From positions 806,001-870,000 of the forward strand of contig NZ_CP124613.1 in the NCBI RefSeq assembly GCF_029958905.1: a stretch of 64,000 bases of DNA, written 5' to 3'. The notes under the pieces are model-generated. The model did not search any database, was not told the origin of the DNA, and saw only the letters and a program-made list of their open reading frames with translations. Source of the stretch: Vibrio sp. YMD68. Lineage in GTDB: Bacteria > Pseudomonadota > Gammaproteobacteria > Enterobacterales > Vibrionaceae. A program made the translations under genes and the position numbers. Below, one piece after another: positions 56,009 through 64,000 of the stretch. Positions within the stretch are counted from its first letter, which is position 1, and each line of letters opens with the position of its first letter.

Positions 56009-58120
56009 ATGAATTTAACGCATCGCTCACTCATTGCTGTCGCTATCACTGTTGCTCTTTCTGCGTGTGGCAGTGATGAAACAAGCTCTCGTCCTATTAA
56101 GCCAGAACCACTTCAACCATTGCCAACCGAGCAGGTTTCACTATCCATCGGGGACTCGACTCTTTTGGCAAATAGAGAGTCTGTTGTGATCAATACCTTA
56201 GCCGGTGACGAGCAACGCGTATCCATTGAAACGTTTAAAGGAATCACTTACGCCGACCAGCAGCGTTTTCAGCACAGTCAATTCCGTCAATTAGAAGACA
56301 GTGCTAATGGTGCTATAGATGCGACACAATTTGGCCCAGTGTGCCCACAACTTAAAACAACCAAGCAAGTGCAGTCTGAAGATTGCTTGAACCTTAATAT
56401 TTGGCGTCCTGCGGAGACCAATGGCTCAGAGCCATTACCCGTGTATGTCTTTATTCACGGTGGAGACTTTGAATATGGCGCAGGTTCTGATGCCATCATT
56501 AATGGCGATACCGTCGTTGCTCAAGGCGTATCCGACGAGCAACCGTTTATAGCGGTTACCTTTAATTACCGACTGGGGCTATTGGGAAGTATGTGGGTGG
56601 ATGGGAAAACCAATCCTAAAGGCGGAAACTATGGTCTTGGCGATCAAAAAAGAGCGCTAGAATGGATCAACCAGAATATCGCAGACTTTGGTGGCAACCC
56701 GGACAATGTTGTACTCATGGGGCAAGGGGCAGGGGCAATGTCTGTCGGTATTTTGCAGCAGCAAGAGTCTGGGGAGCCAGTAACGGGTGAAACGAACAAC
56801 TATTTCCAACGTGCGGTTATGCAGAGTAATCCCTATGGATTTGATTACCGTAATTATACTCAAGCGAAAGACTTAGCGAGTAAAGTTCAGAGCTACAGTA
56901 TGGAATTGTATGGTACTCAGGATACAGAATCGCTGTCTTTGCAAGACTTGATGAAAGTTCAAGCCCAAATACTGAATCCATTGAATCAAATCGGAGCGTG
57001 GACAGGGTTAGATTGTATTGATCTCGATAAAGCTGATTATGGCGCTCTCTGCCTGACATCAAAAGTTTTAGGCGAAGATACACCAATGGCTAATCTTATG
57101 TCTTTTGCTCCGTACATTGAATATAAAAAGCCGTTAATTGGCGAAGCATATGGGCACCACTTAATGGTGCAGCCGTCTCAAACTGACTTCACGGTTCCAA
57201 CAGTACTGGGTGTAAACAGTGAAGAATCAAATAGCTTCGGTATGTTACCAAGTTTGACGTTCCTAATTCCGACAGTAATAGAACTGATCAGTAACCTAGA
57301 TAGTGAGGTTTTCAATTCTGATGATCCAGAGACAATCGCACTAGCGTTATCAGACTGGCTTAGTTCTTCAAGTAACGTAGCCGCATTAGAGCAAGAGTTC
57401 GAGTCATTAACGGCTGAAGAAATACAAGCACAGATAGAGCTTGAGGATGTGTTGGAGCTACTTCCAAGCAGTGCTTATGAAGCCGTTACGACGTTATTTT
57501 TTGGGTTAGGCCATATCGAAGACACCAACACAGTTCTTGCATTGACAGACTATGCTCCAAACCCGGAAGACCAATTAGGTGGGGCAGTGAGTAACATGGC
57601 TGAGTTCAAGCAATTACTGAACGATGTTGTGTTTGCTGGCCCAGTTCGCTCTAAAGCGATGCAATCGAACCAGCCCGTGACCTTTTATCATTTTGGGTAT
57701 CATCCAAGCTTTAATGTATGGACATATGAGACGGAAGGCGCTCTGGACATTGGGGATCTGATGAAATCAATCGGCTGCATCAGCGGAGCTTGTAATGCGT
57801 CTGAACTGCCATTTGTGTTTAACAAAGCGGTAAAACTAGACGGTACTGAAGTTCACCCCTCTTCAAACGAAGTAGCACTGATGAACCAAATGTCTCGGTT
57901 ATGGTTCAGTGACGCCCTGTTTTCTGACTATGAGTACAGCGCAGAGAGCGATAGCGTCATGGTGATCAATAACGCGGGTGAGATCGGCCTTGAGTATGAT
58001 TGGGATAGATACTCAAATGAAGGCATTGATCCAGAATTGCGAAACGGTCGTCTAACCGGATTAGAAAAAGTCTTGAGCTCAGCCGCTGAGTCATCCATCG
58101 ACACTGAATTGACGTACTGA
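56009..58120 (+). CDS. Type-B carboxylesterase-like lipoprotein lacking catalytic Ser and His
   Basis: 703 residues, lipoprotein signal MNLTHRSLIAVAITVALSAC. Type-B carboxylesterase/cholinesterase fold is clear: FKGITYADQQRF, SEDCLNLNIWRP, YVFIHGGDFEYGAG, VTFNYRLGLLGSMW, NYGLGDQKRALEWINQNIA and FGGNPDNVVLMGQ. At the nucleophile elbow, family GESAG is GQGAG, so the Ser is Gly240 (codon GGG). The His loop, family HxxELxYVF, is CNASELPFVF, so His is Asn596. Only the Glu (GVNSEES, about 406) remains. It is thus probably a non-enzymatic binding protein, like neuroligins, on the cell envelope. The frame is open, so not ordinary decay. Confidence 0.85.
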   Translation: MNLTHRSLIAVAITVALSACGSDETSSRPIKPEPLQPLPTEQVSLSIGDSTLLANRESVVINTLAGDEQRVSIETFKGITYADQQRFQHSQFRQLEDSANGAIDATQFGPVCPQLKTTKQVQSEDCLNLNIWRPAETNGSEPLPVYVFIHGGDFEYGAGSDAIINGDTVVAQGVSDEQPFIAVTFNYRLGLLGSMWVDGKTNPKGGNYGLGDQKRALEWINQNIADFGGNPDNVVLMGQGAGAMSVGILQQQESGEPVTGETNNYFQRAVMQSNPYGFDYRNYTQAKDLASKVQSYSMELYGTQDTESLSLQDLMKVQAQILNPLNQIGAWTGLDCIDLDKADYGALCLTSKVLGEDTPMANLMSFAPYIEYKKPLIGEAYGHHLMVQPSQTDFTVPTVLGVNSEESNSFGMLPSLTFLIPTVIELISNLDSEVFNSDDPETIALALSDWLSSSSNVAALEQEFESLTAEEIQAQIELEDVLELLPSSAYEAVTTLFFGLGHIEDTNTVLALTDYAPNPEDQLGGAVSNMAEFKQLLNDVVFAGPVRSKAMQSNQPVTFYHFGYHPSFNVWTYETEGALDIGDLMKSIGCISGACNASELPFVFNKAVKLDGTEVHPSSNEVALMNQMSRLWFSDALFSDYEYSAESDSVMVINNAGEIGLEYDWDRYSNEGIDPELRNGRLTGLEKVLSSAAESSIDTELTY

Positions 58121-58239
58121 ATAGACAAACAATCGGTAAACTTCCAACCATAAGTAACGAGATGTTGATTTCTCTTGCGCATGGTAATGATTAAAACTCG
58201 TGCTGGGTGCCCGGCACTTTATACTTCAAAGGTTCAAAA

Positions 58240-59430
58240 ATGAATAAAATCAGGCTGACTTCTGCATTGGCTTTATCACTTTCCCTATTATCGTTGAATA
58301 GCCACGCATCATTTTATGATCCTGTAGATAACAAGCTGGATCTTGGCGAGCACCTTGCTGAAAACGCCTATGGCTTTTTACCTATTCCTATTTTGATCAC
58401 GGAACCAGCGGTTGGTTTGGGCGGGGGCGTTATCGGGCTGTTTCTTCATGAAAGTGAAGACGAAAAAAATGCCCGTAAACAACTTGCAATGACATCCCTA
58501 GATGGAGGCGCCCAGCTGATGCCAGCGGCGATTACGTTAGCAGGGGCCGCGGGGACGGAGAACGGGACTTGGTTTGCGTTCGCGGGCCATCGACATTCGT
58601 GGCTAAAAGATACCATTCGATATACGGGAGGCGTTGGTGTTGGAAAGGCCAATCTAGATATTTTTAAAGAGTTCAGTATAGGTTCGTCATACAGTAAAAC
58701 GTTTCAATTCGGGACGAAAACGTCGGGCGCCGTTGCGCTTCAGCAACTCCAATTTCGAGTGGCAAATACGCCATTAATGCTGGGTGTTAAACAGATTATT
58801 GGCCAGAGCTCGGTAGAGTTTGAGACTAATAATGAAGATGCGAATAAAGTCATCAATGATGTTATTCAATATGTTATGGGCAAAAGCTCGGTGACATCAG
58901 GGCTAGGTCTTGTCGCGGAATACGATACCAGAAACAATATGTTCTATCCGACTAATGGTTACTCGATCAACGCAGAATATATGGTGTATGACGAAAAAAT
59001 TGGCAGCGATTGGAACTATCAAAATCTAAGCATTGATGGTGAAGTCTATATTCCTGTGGCGGATCGTTGGACCTTAGCGTTCGCGGGTAACTATCAAAAC
59101 TTCAACACGCAAGAAAGCTATTTACCGCCGACCGTCCGTCCATATGTTGAATTACGTGGTATTGCTTCTTACCGTTACCAGGGGGATGAAATTGTAACAG
59201 CTCAATCACAAGTCACTTATGCAATCGATAATCGCTGGACCGTTTCTGCGTTCTATGGCCTTGGTAAAGCGACGGAAGAAAGCAGCCTAGCAGAAGATGA
59301 AAGTGTCGATGCGTATGGTGTTGGATTTCGTTACCAAATAGCCCGACGATATGGGTTACATATGGGGGTAGATCTTGCTTTTAGTGATGATGACAGCGCA
59401 TTTTATATAACGGTTGGTAGTGGGTTCTAA
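58240..59430 (+). CDS. BamA/TamA-like outer-membrane barrel (surface antigen family)
   Basis: 396 residues, signal peptide (..LSLLSLNSHA). It lacks POTRA domains and starts with a short N-terminal piece (DNKLDLGEHLAENAYGFLPI) leading directly to a barrel: PAVGLGGGVIGLFLHE, EYDTRNNMFYPTNGYSINAE and PPTVRPYVELRGIASYRYQG, ending YITVGSGF. This is the bacterial surface antigen (PF01103) pattern. The upstream GTG adds a non-conserved extension, so ATG 58240 is used. It probably forms a pore or assists the neighbouring lipoprotein; it lies 119 bp after the dead esterase. Confidence 0.83.
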   Translation: MNKIRLTSALALSLSLLSLNSHASFYDPVDNKLDLGEHLAENAYGFLPIPILITEPAVGLGGGVIGLFLHESEDEKNARKQLAMTSLDGGAQLMPAAITLAGAAGTENGTWFAFAGHRHSWLKDTIRYTGGVGVGKANLDIFKEFSIGSSYSKTFQFGTKTSGAVALQQLQFRVANTPLMLGVKQIIGQSSVEFETNNEDANKVINDVIQYVMGKSSVTSGLGLVAEYDTRNNMFYPTNGYSINAEYMVYDEKIGSDWNYQNLSIDGEVYIPVADRWTLAFAGNYQNFNTQESYLPPTVRPYVELRGIASYRYQGDEIVTAQSQVTYAIDNRWTVSAFYGLGKATEESSLAEDESVDAYGVGFRYQIARRYGLHMGVDLAFSDDDSAFYITVGSGF

Positions 59431-59559
59431 TCACGAAGTACGTTTATATCCTTATACGTTGTAAAAAGTTAAAACAAAAAGAGTAAATATACCGCTTCTT
59501 TAAATCGTCACTATATTTCTGAACTATTATTATCAGTAGTGTTCAACAAATAGACCATG

Positions 59560-59577
59560 TGGCGCAATATGACCTAG
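59560..59577 (+). promoter_or_regulatory. AraC-type box, amidohydrolase 2
   Basis: TGGCGCAATATGACCTAG, the same two half-sites and spacing as the boxes at 22-47 kb, 64 bp before the ATG. It links this distant gene to the same regulon. Confidence 0.6.
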
Positions 59578-59640
59578 ATTAAGAAGTCGCTTACGTTAAA
59601 GTATGTAAACTCGCTCAATAAAAAGCATATGTAAGGTTCC

Positions 59641-61323
59641 ATGATGAATAATGAAAATAGCTCAAATGAATTGGACTCCAAGCCAGTATCACTTGATGGC
59701 ATAGATACGGATAAACGTTCGACGCTGACCAAGTTAGCCGTTGGCGCGGCGGCCATCCCTTTTGCTTCTGTGCTTCATGCCGCCCCAGAAAAACTCATCA
59801 CCGACAATATCACTCTGATGAAGAACGAAACCGGCCCATTCGACATTGTTATTGAGAATGGCCGTGTCGTTGACCCTGAAACCAAGCTGGATGCGGTTCG
59901 TAACGTGGGTATTAAAGACAATCGCATTGCTGCTATTTCAGATAAGAAACTAACCGGTGCAAAAGTGATTGATGCCACCGGCTTAGTTGTTGCACCTGGC
60001 TTTATAGACATGCATGCTCATGGGCAACAAGTTCCGGCAGCTCGCGCACAAGCATTTGATGGCGTGACGACCGCGTTAGAAATGGAATCAGGTTTGCTGC
60101 CTATCGGTAAGTTTTATGATGACTGCGCTGTAGAAGGTCGACCAATCAACTATGGTGCTTCGGTGGCCTGGACTTACGCTCGTGTCATGGCTAAAGAGAA
60201 AAACGTATCGCCTGCCGATGGAACCATCGTATGGTTTCAAAAAGCGTTTGCGCTAAAAAACTGGCAGAACACCTTAGCGACAAAAGACGAATTAACAGAA
60301 ATACTGGCTTCTGTTGAGCAAGGGTTAAAAGAAGGGGGGCTAGGTATTGGTATCAATGCGGGTTACGCCCCCGGCTATGGCCATAAAGAGTACTATGAGC
60401 TCGCAAAACTGGCAAAGAGTTACGATGTCCCGACTTATACGCACGTGCGCTACTTAAACAGCGCAGAGCCGAAATCCAGTTTTGAAGCTTACCAAGAGCT
60501 CATCAGCTTATCGGCAACGACTGGTGCTCATATGCACGTTTGTCACCTAAACAGTACTTCGGTTCAAGACATTGAAGATTGTGCTGATTTAATTCAATCG
60601 GCGATTGACAACAACATTGCTATCACGACTGAAGCTTACCCCTATGGCGCAGGGTCATCAGCCGTTGGTGCTGAAGTCTTCCGCGGAGAAGATTGGTTAG
60701 AACGCTGGGGTGTGCCAAGCGCTAGCTACATGGAAATAAACGGTAAAGCACTTAATCAAGCTAAAGTAACCGAACTACAAGAAACCGCTCCAGGTTCGGT
60801 AGTCGTTATGCATTTCTTAAAACCAGACGAAAGCAAAGATGACCGCCAAAAAATGGATCGTTCAGTCTTATTTCCAGGCGCCGCTATTGCCTCTGACGCC
60901 ATGCCTTGGATGAACAGTAAAGGGCAGCTTATAGAAGGTGATGTCTGGCCATTACCCGAGGATGCGTTTGCTCACCCACGGTCAATTGCTTGTTTCTCTC
61001 GTTTCGTCAACAAATACGTGAATGACTACAAGGCCATCTCGCTGGTTGAAGCGATGGAACGCACCAGTTTAAATGCGTGTCGTATTCTTGAAGATGCGAT
61101 TCCTCAAATGAAAAATAAAGGGCGTGTGCAAGTCGGCAAAGATGCTGATTTAGTGGTGTTTAAATTAGAGGAAGTCAAAGATGTCGCGACATTTACTCAA
61201 CCGAACGCTATTTCAACCGGCATGAAGTATGTGTTAGTTAACGGTGCGCCGCTGATTGAAAAAGGCGAATTACACCTAGACGCGATGCCTGGTCAGGCTA
61301 TTCGTCGCAACGTTAGCGCTTAA
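59641..61323 (+). CDS. D-aminoacylase-like amidohydrolase 2
   Basis: 560-residue paralogue of 31784-33355. A KR-type Tat-like signal (DKRSTLTKLAVGAAAIPFAS) suggests export of a folded, metal-loaded enzyme, in contrast to the Sec-like signal of paralogue 1. Shared parts: IVIENGRVVDPETKLDAVRN, APGFIDMHAHGQQ, YGASVAWTYARV, GLGIGINAGYAPGYG, GAHMHVCHLNSTS and ASDAMPWM. Deacylation of N-acyl-D-amino acids is the family expectation. A COG0523 metallochaperone gene follows by 115 bp, with a terminator-like hairpin between. Confidence 0.87.
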   Translation: MMNNENSSNELDSKPVSLDGIDTDKRSTLTKLAVGAAAIPFASVLHAAPEKLITDNITLMKNETGPFDIVIENGRVVDPETKLDAVRNVGIKDNRIAAISDKKLTGAKVIDATGLVVAPGFIDMHAHGQQVPAARAQAFDGVTTALEMESGLLPIGKFYDDCAVEGRPINYGASVAWTYARVMAKEKNVSPADGTIVWFQKAFALKNWQNTLATKDELTEILASVEQGLKEGGLGIGINAGYAPGYGHKEYYELAKLAKSYDVPTYTHVRYLNSAEPKSSFEAYQELISLSATTGAHMHVCHLNSTSVQDIEDCADLIQSAIDNNIAITTEAYPYGAGSSAVGAEVFRGEDWLERWGVPSASYMEINGKALNQAKVTELQETAPGSVVVMHFLKPDESKDDRQKMDRSVLFPGAAIASDAMPWMNSKGQLIEGDVWPLPEDAFAHPRSIACFSRFVNKYVNDYKAISLVEAMERTSLNACRILEDAIPQMKNKGRVQVGKDADLVVFKLEEVKDVATFTQPNAISTGMKYVLVNGAPLIEKGELHLDAMPGQAIRRNVSA

Positions 61324-61347
61324 CTTTACTGTACCTATGCCGTAACT

Positions 61348-61374
61348 AAGGGCCAGGAGCGACCCTGGCCTTTG
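61348..61374 (+). terminator. Terminator after amidohydrolase 2
   Basis: GGCCAGG pairs with CCTGGCC across a 6-base loop, followed by TTTG. It lies between the enzyme and the metallochaperone, so read-through or a second promoter is needed for the latter. Confidence 0.6.
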
Positions 61375-61437
61375 TTATCGAAGCCATGAATTAGTTACAT
61401 CATTCAACAACATCAATCGAACAATGAGAGACTCACC

Positions 61438-62427
61438 ATGAGTAAGAAGCCAATTCCAGTCACCATTATCGCCGGGTTTTTAGGGGCAGGTAAAACGACC
61501 CTTTTGAACCATATACTAACTAATGCAAATGGAATGCGTATGGCTGTCATCGTTAATGATTTCGGTTCTATCAATGTCGACGCTGAGTTGGTGAAATCTA
61601 AGAGTAAAAATATGATCAGCCTAGAAAATGGTTGTATCTGTTGTAATCTCGCGGAAGGATTGGTGGTATCAGTGATGCGTTTATTGGCTTTGGATGAACG
61701 CCCTGATCACATTATCGTTGAAACCTCCGGCATTGCAGAGCCCAAAGAAGTGGCACTTCAGTTTGAAGATCCAGAACTACAGGCACATGCACCGCTCAAT
61801 GCAATTGTGACGACCATTGATGCTGAAAACATCTTAGGGTTGGAAGGGCCAATGGGTGAGTTGTCAGAGCAGCAAATTCAAGTGGCCGATATTGTGCTCG
61901 TGAATAAAATTGATCTGGTGGATAGCGAAAAATTACAAGAGGTCAAATCATGGTGTCGTGTACAAGCGCCATTTGCCAAATTAGTCGATATTTCATTCGG
62001 TGAAGTTGATTTACCTATCTTATTTGATGGCACAGAAAGTGAGCGCCATTTAAGTGCCAAAGAATCGATTCAGCAGGAAGAAAGTGGATACCATCACCAT
62101 GATTGTCATGATGATCACTGCGATCACGTAAAACATGATTTCGAAACGTTCAGCTTTGAAACCGATCAGCCGCTCAATTTACAAAGTTTATACCCAATAC
62201 TGCAACAGTTTTCCATTGATGCTTATCGCATGAAAGGCATTTTAAATTTAACGGACCGCCCTGAGCATCGCTGTATATTTCAATGCACCGGTCAACGAGC
62301 CAATGTTACCGTTGGAGATGCGTGGGGAGAAGATGAATCTCGTTCGTCACGCTTAGTTTTCATTGGCCCGAAAGCTGGCCTTGATAAGGACGGCATGCGC
62401 AAAAAACTGAACGCACTGGTGGCGTAG
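61438..62427 (+). CDS. COG0523/CobW-type GTPase metallochaperone
   Basis: 329 residues. Walker A GFLGAGKTTLL, the metal-binding CxCC in ENGCICCNLAEG, VETSGIAEPKEV (switch region), NKIDL, and a histidine-rich stretch (SGYHHHDCHDDHCDHVKHD) before the CobW C-terminal domain (AYRMKGILNLTDRPEHR). COG0523 proteins deliver zinc, cobalt or iron to client enzymes. Placement after a metal-dependent amidohydrolase suggests that enzyme as the client, although a signal-peptide-bearing client would need loading before export. Confidence 0.9.
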   Translation: MSKKPIPVTIIAGFLGAGKTTLLNHILTNANGMRMAVIVNDFGSINVDAELVKSKSKNMISLENGCICCNLAEGLVVSVMRLLALDERPDHIIVETSGIAEPKEVALQFEDPELQAHAPLNAIVTTIDAENILGLEGPMGELSEQQIQVADIVLVNKIDLVDSEKLQEVKSWCRVQAPFAKLVDISFGEVDLPILFDGTESERHLSAKESIQQEESGYHHHDCHDDHCDHVKHDFETFSFETDQPLNLQSLYPILQQFSIDAYRMKGILNLTDRPEHRCIFQCTGQRANVTVGDAWGEDESRSSRLVFIGPKAGLDKDGMRKKLNALVA

Positions 62428-62526
62428 TTAGAACAGACATGGAGTAGATGGCAAGCCTATCAACCTAGCGCTTGCCTATACCTAGCTTACGACTGCCTAG
62501 TTTGTATTTGCTCATCCTAAACAACC

Positions 62527-62958
62527 TTATCTCGCCAAATTATCAGCCATTTTTTCTGCGATTCCATTAAATTTTTCTAAATCCTCATTGCTAATTCCCC
62601 TCGCCATCTGAAGCAAAATAGCTTGATCGATTTCCGAGACTTTGTTCATCAGATCTTTCCCTGAGCCGGTTAATGTCAAAAAGTGGCTGCGCTTATCTTC
62701 AGGGTTTGAGGCTTTGCTAAGCAATCCTTCCTTGATTAGCGTATTCACCAGGCGAGTCACTTGGGCTTTATCACGGCGCAAAAATTTCGCGATTTCAATC
62801 GATGAGCAAGGAGACTGTTTTGTCATGATCTTCATGGCGCGCATGTGCATAGGTGCGACATCATAGCCAAGGCTTACAAGCTGCTCGCTCAGTTGACGCT
62901 TCCAAGAGTGAACAAGATGAAAGTAAGATTTTACCGACGTATGTACAGAGATAGGCAA
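62527..62958 (-). CDS. MarR-family transcriptional regulator
   Basis: 143 residues. Winged-helix core: MHMRAMKIMTKQSPCSSIEI, FLRRDKAQVTRLVNTLIKEG and LLSKASNPEDKRSHFLTLTG. MarR proteins are small-molecule-responsive repressors. It converges on the metallochaperone gene and diverges from the DUF3861 gene. Its target is not evident. Confidence 0.88.
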   Translation of the reverse strand: MPISVHTSVKSYFHLVHSWKRQLSEQLVSLGYDVAPMHMRAMKIMTKQSPCSSIEIAKFLRRDKAQVTRLVNTLIKEGLLSKASNPEDKRSHFLTLTGSGKDLMNKVSEIDQAILLQMARGISNEDLEKFNGIAEKMADNLAR

Positions 62959-63062
62959 TCTTCATTGCTATAAGTTGACAAATTTTAGGTAGGAGCGCTA
63001 TTGATGGCGAGTGAATCACAATCGAAGAAGTTAACACTAAATCAGATCGTGACCTGCAGAAT

Positions 63063-63284
63063 ATGAAGTTTGAGGTAGAAGATCGAGAAGACCTATTTGC
63101 CATTGTGGAAAAAATGAAACAAAACAGCGGCCTTGACGCTCCAGCGGCAATCCGGCTAGGTGTCAGTGTTCGCTTATTAGGTCCATTAATGATGCTAAAT
63201 AGAAAGCACCCACTGTTTGTCGACTTTATGCCACATTTTAAAACGTTTATGAATACCGTCAAAAAGGCGGTAAAGACTCAATAG
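63063..63284 (+). CDS. DUF3861-type small protein, 5' end uncertain
   Basis: 73 residues from ATG 63063: MKFEVEDREDLFAIVEKMKQ and GLDAPAAIRLGVSVRLLGPL, then NRKHPLFVDFMPHFKTFMNT, the DUF3861 core. Family members have an extra first strand before this. Reading upstream in the same frame gives ITIEEVNTKSDRDLQN, exactly such a strand, but it is cut by a TGA at 63012. Either the start is internal, or a point or frameshift mutation has damaged the gene. Function of DUF3861 is unknown. Confidence 0.65.
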   Translation: MKFEVEDREDLFAIVEKMKQNSGLDAPAAIRLGVSVRLLGPLMMLNRKHPLFVDFMPHFKTFMNTVKKAVKTQ

Positions 63285-63335
63285 TGGGGTATTGGCGTTA
63301 CTCAGCTGTTGTTACCATTATTGTTACCTCTATGG

Positions 63336-64000
63336 TTAGTTCTGAATGATGGAATCAAAATGACGACTAAATATAGAATAAACCATGATTTGTCCGGCCA
63401 TAATCGCGCCAAACATTAACACAGCGGAAAGACCAATATTTGGAATGGGTAAAATGGAGGTCGCAAAGAAGGACTCACTCGCTCCAACAATAATTCGACT
63501 ACCGGGGACAAGAATGATGATCCCTTGAATAATGTATATGAGTGGTGGAACGTGACGCAATTTACCCATGCCCAACCCGTACAGAGTAATGAGTATTGTG
63601 CTTACCCATGTACCCACAACCCAATCGGAAGTAAACCAATGTGGCCCCCACATGCCAATTGCTGCGACAGGAAGGCCTAAGAGTATTTCTGTCATACTTG
63701 CGTTGAAAATGAGGCCAATAGCGACTGAAATCCCAATCAGCGCGGTGATATGAAGAACTAATGGGATTTCATCAATAAATACCGGTGCTGATAAGGGTTG
63801 ATTGATTATGTTGGCTAAGCCTAACCCCATAACAATACCAATGAATATTTTCATTACTATGAGTGCGCTTTGTGCTAGCAGTTCGATGCCTGACCGAAAG
63901 TCATTGAGAGCAAGACTGGCTAAGCCGTTGGTGACGGTTAATCCAGGAATAAAAAGTACGATGGAAGAAATGCACAGCGCTAGCGTTGGTAAGCCGGGAA
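63336..64000 (-). CDS. ThrE-type threonine/serine exporter (5' end beyond window)
   Basis: The frame stays open from the stop near 63336 to the window edge, about 221 codons, so the ATG at 63854 is internal. The upstream part reads LCISSIVLFIPGLTVTNGLA and SLALNDFRSGIELLAQSALI, the end of the ThrE/YjjP first domain. The rest is the YjjB-like second domain (PPLIYIIQGIIILVPGSRII). So this is a fused two-domain exporter, with about ten helices expected in full. Family members export threonine or serine, or take part in succinate export. Confidence 0.85.
   Translation of the reverse strand, partial: PGLPTLALCISSIVLFIPGLTVTNGLASLALNDFRSGIELLAQSALIVMKIFIGIVMGLGLANIINQPLSAPVFIDEIPLVLHITALIGISVAIGLIFNASMTEILLGLPVAAIGMWGPHWFTSDWVVGTWVSTILITLYGLGMGKLRHVPPLIYIIQGIIILVPGSRIIVGASESFFATSILPIPNIGLSAVLMFGAIMAGQIMVYSIFSRHFDSIIQN

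Overview
The window looks like a Vibrio-type gammaproteobacterial chromosome, probably an accessory-rich stretch such as chromosome 2. This is inferred from family content: a transaldolase next to a SorC regulator, a secreted GH18 chitinase, a TIGR03643-type small protein, the MesD/MesX methionine synthase pair, CSS-motif EAL and methyl-accepting proteins, a superintegron-like attC repeat, and short Vibrio-like inverted-repeat elements. Species is not determined.

Layout. 1-12 kb is mostly housekeeping: talB (cut by the left edge), a SorC regulator, a chitinase, the periplasmic fatty acid cis/trans isomerase Cti with a small downstream gene, an OFA-type MFS carrier, a YjjU-like patatin with two internal tandem repeats, and a chemoreceptor. 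12-15 kb is a small decayed island starting at a tRNA-Gly(TCC) gene. It holds a degenerate repeat of the tRNA 3' end plus flank, an IS256-family transposase remnant, a LysE-type exporter, a 54-codon excisionase-like ORF, a reversed methyltransferase gene and a lone attC-like site. 15-22 kb holds an EAL phosphodiesterase, a PTS IIBC permease, small genes, a VOC protein and mesX-mesD. A 159-bp decayed duplicate of the mesD 3' end lies about 3.3 kb from the parent gene.

22-47 kb is the most interesting region. It combines three paralogous secreted SxxK serine hydrolases, two DcaP-like porins, three small outer-membrane barrels, a periplasmic D-aminoacylase-like amidohydrolase, two paralogous AraC regulators and a complete RND efflux operon (TolC, adaptor, pump). 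Interspersed are a chemoreceptor and an Fe-S photolyase. By eye I found one shared operator, TGKCRNNAANTGACCYA, in front of most of these transcription units, in front of one AraC gene, and again in front of a second amidohydrolase at 59.6 kb, which is followed by a COG0523 metallochaperone. I infer a single AraC-controlled envelope system for taking in, cleaving (amide or ester) and exporting an unknown, probably N-acylated compound.

47-59 kb is a second envelope cluster: a LysR regulator, a patatin-like lipoprotein, a PdxY-like kinase homologue lacking expected active-site residues, an AaeXAB-like efflux set, a large surface protein, a type-B carboxylesterase lipoprotein whose catalytic Ser and His are replaced, and a BamA/TamA-like barrel. 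Three upstream regions here share a different motif, TCCATCATATGCGATT. The right end carries MarR, a DUF3861 gene with a doubtful 5' end, and a ThrE-type exporter cut by the right edge.
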